Below are positions 22,657-26,945 of a stretch of 26,945 bases of DNA, in pieces; position 1 is the stretch's first letter; each line of letters begins with the position of its first letter. The stretch is from JAVBSC01 sp031547305 (GTDB lineage Bacteria > Desulfobacterota > Desulfovibrionia > Desulfovibrionales > Desulfovibrionaceae): NCBI GenBank assembly GCA_031547305.1, contig JAVBSC010000001.1, positions 1 to 26,945 of the forward strand. Reading direction: 5' to 3'. The notes beneath the pieces are model-generated. The model worked only from the letters and a program-made list of their open reading frames with translations, did not search any database and was not told the DNA's origin. The translations under genes and the position numbers were made by a program.

Positions 22657-23442
22657 ATGTTTGCATTGTTGAATAGAATTGATTTTTCCGGCGGCCTGGC
22701 CGCGTCCGCGCTGCAATCATATTGCCCGGTCTGCCAAAGCAGGAACAAGTTTTTCGCGCCGCTTCCGGCCATGTACGCGGAAAACGCCGCCAGGCACGGA
22801 TATTCCCTTTTCGGCACCGGTGAAATGACGTCCCATGAAGCATATTCCTGTAATGTTTGCGGAGCTTCGGACCGGGACAGGCTTTGCGCCTGGTGGATTA
22901 ATCTGGCCGCTAAAGCCGGGATTTTCACCGCCGCCCAGGGCATGATTCATTTTGCTCCGGAAGCTGTGCTTTCCCAATGGATTCGGCGGGAAAAATTTTT
23001 CCGCAGATACGTCACGGCGGACTTATCAATGGCCGGGGTTGATCATAAAGTGGATCTCACGCATATGCCGTTCGGGGATTCCTCCTTTGACTTTTTCATC
23101 TGCAACCATGTGCTGGAGCACGTTCCGGACGATCGCGCCGCGCTTGGCGAACTTTTCCGCATTTTGAAAAAAGGCGGCTGCGGCATACTGCTGACTCCTG
23201 TAAGCGTCGGTCTGCTGAAAACCCGGGAGGACTCTTCAATAACGGATGAAGCCGGGCGGTGGCGGCATTTCGGGCAGAATGATCATGTGCGTTTATATGC
23301 GCATGATGATTATGTCCGCCGCGTAACCGGGGCCGGGTTCCAGTTGCGGCAGTTTTCCATTGCTGATTTCGGTTCAACGGCATTTATCTATATGGGGCTG
23401 AAGCCGACATCAATTTTTTATGTGGTCGGCCGTCCGGAATAG
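22657..23442 (+). CDS. Zinc-ribbon plus class I SAM methyltransferase
   Basis: The 261-residue protein starts with a cysteine-rich region: Cys23-x-x-Cys26 (YCPVCQS) and Cys65-x-x-Cys68 (SCNVCGASDRDR), probably one zinc site. A methyltransferase core follows, with VDLTHMPFGDSSFDFFICNHVLEHVPDDRAALGELFRILKKGGCGILLTPV near residues 128-182, the Methyltransf_11 pattern. The usual glycine-rich motif I is replaced by IHFAPEAVLSQWI, a form I associate with small methyltransferases of glycan and surface-layer loci. The frame opens at a TTG 15 bases earlier; ATG at 22657 is five bases from GGAGG and is chosen. It closes the cassette; a hairpin follows its stop. It probably modifies a glycan or sugar lipid, inferred from context. 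Confidence 0.85.
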   Translation: MFALLNRIDFSGGLAASALQSYCPVCQSRNKFFAPLPAMYAENAARHGYSLFGTGEMTSHEAYSCNVCGASDRDRLCAWWINLAAKAGIFTAAQGMIHFAPEAVLSQWIRREKFFRRYVTADLSMAGVDHKVDLTHMPFGDSSFDFFICNHVLEHVPDDRAALGELFRILKKGGCGILLTPVSVGLLKTREDSSITDEAGRWRHFGQNDHVRLYAHDDYVRRVTGAGFQLRQFSIADFGSTAFIYMGLKPTSIFYVVGRPE

Positions 23443-23475
23443 TTCCAGGGGAATAAAGAGGTCATTGTCTTCAAT

Positions 23476-23512
23476 AGCGCCGGCATGGAGGCGCTGTATT
23501 GTCCGTCTTTTT
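23476..23512 (+). terminator. Weak terminator candidate after the glycan cassette
   Basis: AGCGCC (23476-23481) pairs with GGCGCT (23490-23495) across eight bases, extended by CAAT/ATTG pairing outside, and is followed within 15 bases by a run of six T. Shorter than the terminator at 23641. Confidence 0.45.
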
Positions 23513-23640
23513 TCCTTGACATCCTTCCGCCGCAAGGTTATCTCACCCCTGTTCATTTGGGATAGGGCCGTTTCCCTTTAATTTTTCAGCCTTCTTTCTC
23601 TCCGGCTCTTCCCGCATCCTGGTGGTTGCATAAACCTATT

Positions 23641-23672
23641 GGGGTGGCCTTGCAAGGCCCCCTTTTTTTTTG
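23641..23672 (+). terminator. Strong Rho-independent terminator before rimP
   Basis: GGCCTT/AAGGCC (23646-23659) forms the stem core, extended by GGGG at 23641-23644 with CCC at 23660-23662, and followed by ten T bases (23663-23672). It separates the glycan cassette from the rimP-nusA-infB operon. Confidence 0.85.
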
Positions 23673-23735
23673 ATTAGCCGCTGATTCCGGCCGGATTTTT
23701 GACCTGCCGGAGCCTTTTATCCTGGTGTGCCGCAT

Positions 23736-24368
23736 ATGTCTGAAACCGATTTTAGCGAAAGCATAAAAAAACTGGCCGGGCCCCTGCTTGAGTCCCTTGG
23801 ACTGGAGCTTTGGGGGCTGGAGGTTGGCATAAGCGGCCGTTCTCTGGTGCGCATTTATGTGGAATCACCCACCGGCGCGACCATAGATGACTGTTCCGAG
23901 GCGTCGCGGGTGATCGGCCTGGCCCTGGACGTGGAAGACATCATGACCGGCCCCTATGTGCTGGAGGTTTCCACCCCCGGCCTGACGCGCCTTTATTTCA
24001 AGCCGGAACAGCTCGCCAAGGCCGTTGGCGAAAGGGTGGAGGCGCACTTTACGCACCCCAGGCCGGAATATCCCGGCCGGCGCAAGTTCGCCGGCCAGTT
24101 GCAAAAGGCCGCCGGAGACTCCTTTGTCCTGCTGCCGGAAGACGGCCCGGAACCGGGCGCGGAGCCGTTGCCGTTGTCCTTTGCCTGGGCGGATCTGAAA
24201 AAGGTTCGCCTGTCGCCGTTTTTTGAGTCCGAAGCGCCGCAAAAGCCGGGCAAAAGCAAAGATAAGGACAAGCCTGGCGCTGGCGGCAAAAAGAAGAAGG
24301 ACAGCCGGGAGGATGATGAAGCGCGTTCAGGCGTGGATCACTCTGAAGCTGATGAATCTGAAATTTAA
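23736..24368 (+). CDS. rimP: Ribosome maturation factor RimP with charged C-terminal extension
   Basis: RimP assists maturation of the 30S subunit. The N-terminal two-thirds carries family features: LAGPLLESLGLELWGLEV, RIYVESPTGATIDDCSEASRVIGLALDVED, PYVLEVSTPGLTRLYFKPEQLAKAVGERVEAHF, then a C-terminal SH3-like part ending FAWADLKKVRLSPFF. The total of 210 residues exceeds the usual 150-170. The excess is a low-complexity tail (KPGKSKDKDKPGAGGKKKKDSREDDE and on), Lys-rich then acidic. The GTG at 23727 is an alternative start; neither has a strong Shine-Dalgarno. First gene of the conserved rimP-nusA-ylxR-infB order. Confidence 0.93.
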   Translation: MSETDFSESIKKLAGPLLESLGLELWGLEVGISGRSLVRIYVESPTGATIDDCSEASRVIGLALDVEDIMTGPYVLEVSTPGLTRLYFKPEQLAKAVGERVEAHFTHPRPEYPGRRKFAGQLQKAAGDSFVLLPEDGPEPGAEPLPLSFAWADLKKVRLSPFFESEAPQKPGKSKDKDKPGAGGKKKKDSREDDEARSGVDHSEADESEI

Positions 24369-24408
24369 GATCACATCTGGTTAGCTATTATTTTTTAAGG
24401 AGCGCGGC

Positions 24409-25761
24409 ATGAGCATGGAGCTTAAAAAAGCCATTGAGCAGATCAGCAAGGACAAGGGCCTGGACCGCAACATGCTGATCGAAACCCTGGAAGAAGCTGT
24501 GCGTACTTCCGTAATGCGCAAATACGGAGAGGATATAGATCTGGAAGTCAGCTTCAATGATGAAACCGGCGAAATGGACGTGTTCCAGTTCAAGGTCGTC
24601 ACGGACGATCCGGACGGCACCGGCAACCAGATTGATATTGAGGAAGCCCGCAAGCATGATCCCAGCGTGCAGATGGACGATGAAATAGGCTTTCGCCTGC
24701 GCATGACCGACTTGGGCCACATTGCCGCGCAGTCCGCCAAGCAGGTGATTATCCAGCGTATGCGCGACGCGGAGCAGGAAATCATCTTTGAGGAATACAA
24801 GGACCGCAAGAACGAAATCGTCTCCGGAATTATCCAGCGCCGCGACAAAGCGGGCTGGATCATCAACCTGGGCCGTACCGAGGCCCTGTTGCCAAAGGAA
24901 GAGCAGATCCCGCGCGAACACTACAAGCGCGGGGATCGCGTCCAGGCCCTGCTCATTGACGTGCGCCGGGAAGGCCGGGGGCCGCAGGTCATCGTTTCCC
25001 GTTCGCACCGCGATTACATGGCCGCCCTGTTCCGCCGCGAAGTGCCGGAAGTGGACGATGCCACCGTGCAGATCATGGGCGTGGCCCGGGATCCGGGCAG
25101 CCGCGCCAAGGTGGCGGTAATGAGCCGGGACCGCGACGTGGACCCGGTGGGCGCCTGCGTGGGCATACGCGGCTCGCGCATTCAGAACCTCGTGCAGGAC
25201 TTGCGCGGCGAACGCATCGACATCGTCGTCTGGAGCCAGGACATCGCCACCTATGCCAGGAACGCCCTGGCCCCGGCCATGCTTTCCCGGATTATCGTGG
25301 ACGACGACGCCGGCCTGCTGGAAGTTATCGTGCCGGACGATCAGCTTACCAACGCCATCGGCCGCAAGGGCCAGAACGTCAAGCTGGCGGCAAAGCTGCT
25401 GGGCTGGAAAATCGATATTTACACGGAAAGCCGCTACAACGAGGCCAACGCCATCGGACGCGGCCTGGAGCAGTTGGCCAGCGTGGCGGAAGTTTCTGTG
25501 GAAACTTTCCTTTCCGCCGGTATTTCCACGGTCGAAGGCATAATTCAGGCTGACGACGCGGCCCTGCTGGACATTCCCGGCCTCACGGCCGCTAAGATCG
25601 CGGATATCCGTTCCGCCGTGTCCATGTTGCGCCTGTCCGACGAATCGGACTCCGGCGAGGCTGGAGCCGGGGCTGAGCGGGCTCCCCAGGCGGAATCCGC
25701 CCCTAAGGCGACAAAAAGCCGGAAGGACGACTCCGCCGAGGCTGAGAAGATCGAGGAATAA
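24409..25761 (+). CDS. nusA: Transcription termination/antitermination factor NusA
   Basis: NusA binds RNA polymerase and nascent RNA to control pausing, termination and antitermination. The 450-residue protein has an N-terminal polymerase-binding domain (MELKKAIEQISKDKGLDRNMLIETLEEAV), an S1 domain at about 135-200 (GIIQRRDKAGWIINLGRTEALLPKEEQIPREHYKRGDRV), KH1 near 230-290 (DPVGACVGIRGSRIQNLVQDLRGERIDIVVW) and KH2 near 300-350 (VPDDQLTNAIGRKGQNVKLAAKLLGWKIDI). One helical repeat follows (VSVETFLSAGISTVEGIIQADDAALLDIPGLTAAKIADIR). It ends in a Ser/Ala/Glu/Lys tail of about 45 residues. It is slightly shorter than the 495-residue E. coli protein, with fewer C-terminal repeats. AAGGAG sits seven bases before the ATG, 40 bases after rimP. 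Confidence 0.97.
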   Translation: MSMELKKAIEQISKDKGLDRNMLIETLEEAVRTSVMRKYGEDIDLEVSFNDETGEMDVFQFKVVTDDPDGTGNQIDIEEARKHDPSVQMDDEIGFRLRMTDLGHIAAQSAKQVIIQRMRDAEQEIIFEEYKDRKNEIVSGIIQRRDKAGWIINLGRTEALLPKEEQIPREHYKRGDRVQALLIDVRREGRGPQVIVSRSHRDYMAALFRREVPEVDDATVQIMGVARDPGSRAKVAVMSRDRDVDPVGACVGIRGSRIQNLVQDLRGERIDIVVWSQDIATYARNALAPAMLSRIIVDDDAGLLEVIVPDDQLTNAIGRKGQNVKLAAKLLGWKIDIYTESRYNEANAIGRGLEQLASVAEVSVETFLSAGISTVEGIIQADDAALLDIPGLTAAKIADIRSAVSMLRLSDESDSGEAGAGAERAPQAESAPKATKSRKDDSAEAEKIEE

Positions 25762-25769
25762 AAAAACGC

Positions 25770-25976
25770 ATGAACGCGGCAAAAGGACCGGAACCTTCGC
25801 GCATGTGCGTGGTCTGCCGGGCGCGGTTGCCCAAAAGGCGGCTTCTGCGCCATGTCAGGTTGGAAGACAGTTTTTGCGAGGATCAAGCGCAGAAGCTTCC
25901 CGGACGCGGCGTTTACGTGTGCGGCGCGGAAAAATGCCGCAAAATTTTTGCGGCAAGGTTTTTGCGCAGGAAATAA
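25770..25976 (+). CDS. rnpM: YlxR/RnpM-family RNA-binding protein (DUF448)
   Basis: A 68-residue basic protein with the YlxR signature: RMCVVCRARLPKRRLLRHVR at the N-terminus and KLPGRGVYVCGAEKCRKIF in the second half. In Bacillus subtilis this family (YlxR, renamed RnpM) binds RNA and modulates RNase P, and it lies between nusA and infB as here. The start is eight bases after the nusA stop, so the pair is coupled; the Shine-Dalgarno GAGGAA overlaps the nusA end. The gene is only 17 bases from infB. Family assignment is confident; its exact role in this organism is inferred. Confidence 0.93.
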   Translation: MNAAKGPEPSRMCVVCRARLPKRRLLRHVRLEDSFCEDQAQKLPGRGVYVCGAEKCRKIFAARFLRRK

Positions 25977-25993
25977 CATAGGGGTCGAAAGGC

Positions 25994-26945
25994 ATGAGCG
26001 ACAGTAAAGTCAAAGTAAGGGATCTGGCCTTGGAACTTGGCATGCAGGGCAAGGACATGCTCGGCATCATCAAGGAATTGGGCATTCAGGCCAGAGCGGC
26101 CACAAGCGTGCTGGCCGATGAAGAGATCGCCCGCATTCGTGCCCGCGTGAACGCCGGCGTCCCGGAAAAGCGCGAACCGCAAAACGATATCATCGTGCGC
26201 CGCCGCAAAAGAGTGGAAGCGCCGGAAGAGCAGACGCCGGTTCAGGCCGAAGCCGCTCCGCAGGAAAAGGCCGAGCCGGCTCCCGAGGCCGCGCCCGCCC
26301 GGATCTCCCCAAAAGAAGAGCCGGCCGCGCTAGCGGCGGCTCCGGATGTTGTGGAAAAAGAAGAGCCGGCCAAGGTCGCGGAAGAGCCCAAAGCTAAGGA
26401 GTCCAGGGTCGTCAAGGAAGTCGGCGCGCGGATCATCCGTCGTCCGGAGCCTGAAAAAACGCCCGCTCCGGCGGAAAGCGCTTCTCCCGCTAAAGAGGAT
26501 AAACCCGCTCCCCCGCCGGAAGATAAAGCCCGGCCTTCCCGCCAGGCTGCCTTTGCCCCTAATCTTTCTGCCGAGCCGGAACGCGGCGCGGATGGCTCGG
26601 CCGTGTCCTCGGCCCCGGCGCCTCGCCCGGAACGTGATGAGTCCACCCCCAGGTTTGAGGGGGATTCCGCTGACGATACCGAAGATGATTCCGGCAGAAA
26701 GCGCAAAAAGCGACGGGAAGATCCGGCTCCCGCAAGCCAGGTTCGGGTAATTTCCCGGCCGGATCCCGCCCAGCAAAGGCCGGCCGCTCCGGCCCGGCGT
26801 GATGATTTTACACCCGGTGCCGGTCGCCCCGGCGGGCCGCGCCCGGACGGACCCCGCCAGCCCAGGCCGTTCACGCCCGGCGGCCCCAGGCCGTCCGCTC
26901 CTGGCGGCCCCAGGCCGTTCACGCCCGGCGGCCCCAGGCCGTTCA
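25994..26945 (+). CDS. infB: Translation initiation factor IF-2, N-terminal part (runs off window end)
   Basis: Only the first 317 codons are in the window. The start MSDSKVKVRDLALELGMQGKDMLGIIKELGIQARAATSVLADEEIARI is the IF2_N fold that begins bacterial IF-2. A long low-complexity linker rich in Pro, Ala, Glu and Arg follows, interrupted by an acidic patch near residues 220-232 and a basic KRKKRR patch at about 236. The window ends inside an 8-residue repeat (PRPFTPGG) encoded by a 24-base tandem repeat. The GTP-binding domain that performs fMet-tRNA and subunit joining lies beyond the window. The start is a plain ATG, 17 bases after rnpM, with GAAAGG just before it. Confidence 0.96.
   Translation, partial: MSDSKVKVRDLALELGMQGKDMLGIIKELGIQARAATSVLADEEIARIRARVNAGVPEKREPQNDIIVRRRKRVEAPEEQTPVQAEAAPQEKAEPAPEAAPARISPKEEPAALAAAPDVVEKEEPAKVAEEPKAKESRVVKEVGARIIRRPEPEKTPAPAESASPAKEDKPAPPPEDKARPSRQAAFAPNLSAEPERGADGSAVSSAPAPRPERDESTPRFEGDSADDTEDDSGRKRKKRREDPAPASQVRVISRPDPAQQRPAAPARRDDFTPGAGRPGGPRPDGPRQPRPFTPGGPRPSAPGGPRPFTPGGPRPF
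26861..26945 (+). repeat. 24-base tandem repeat inside infB
   Basis: Units at 26861-26884, 26885-26908 and 26909-26932, plus a partial unit to the window end. Units 1 and 3 are identical; unit 2 differs at a few positions (PRPSAPGG instead of PRPFTPGG). The array is in frame and continues past the window, so its copy number is not known here. Confidence 0.9.

Noticed and set aside
26861..26945. CRISPR-like array
   Set aside because: The units are contiguous without spacers, in frame with infB and encode a protein repeat.

Overview
The window is a GC-rich (roughly 60% by eye) bacterial chromosome segment. Its gene content fits a sulfate-reducing member of the Desulfovibrio group (Desulfovibrionales). 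The pointers are a minimal two-gene SufC/SufB-type (Sms) iron-sulfur assembly pair, a rubrerythrin with a C-terminal rubredoxin centre, a CbiM-CbiQ-CbiO metal importer, and a rimP-nusA-ylxR-infB operon. This assignment is inferred from content; no rRNA or other marker gene is present to prove it. I recognised no tRNA, rRNA, CRISPR array or transposase gene.

Layout. (1) 68-5029, minus strand: a very large fused lysophospholipid transporter / acyltransferase / ACP / acyl-ligase, preceded by an ArsR-type regulator with a perfect palindromic operator, then smpB. A MITE-like repeat supplies the smpB stop codon. (2) 5466-7609, plus strand: cbiM-cbiQ-cbiO, a compact nickel or cobalt ECF importer with no N subunit and a histidine-rich tail on the ATPase. 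(3) 7755-8627, plus strand: a small exported protein of unknown function, a second copy of the same repeat, a glycine-zipper lipoprotein candidate and a strong terminator. (4) 8772-13509, minus strand: an exported SxxK serine hydrolase, the SmsB/SmsC pair separated by a highly structured spacer, rubrerythrin, and a small unknown protein with its own terminator. (5) 13828-23442, plus strand: a surface-glycan cassette containing a three-module GT2 glycosyltransferase, a methyltransferase, two tandem DegT-type aminotransferases, a WbqC-like protein, a second GT2, a decayed sulfotransferase-like gene and a zinc-ribbon methyltransferase. (6) 23736-26945, plus strand: rimP, nusA, ylxR/rnpM and the 5' part of infB.

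How the parts work together. The glycan cassette is tightly packed, with two ATGA start/stop overlaps, and is bounded downstream by a terminator just before rimP, so it reads as one transcription unit. It probably builds or decorates an aminosugar-containing glycan (LPS, capsule or flagellin) from nucleotide sugars made elsewhere, since no dehydratase, epimerase, polymerase or flippase lies in the window. The Sms pair and rubrerythrin form an iron-sulfur and peroxide-defence neighbourhood typical of strict anaerobes.

The most unusual items are the ACP-containing four-domain phospholipid-recycling fusion with its ArsR-like regulator, the two-copy intergenic repeat, and the tandem aminotransferase / WbqC cassette with its sulfotransferase remnant. 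All functions are assigned by reading motifs; no database search was run.
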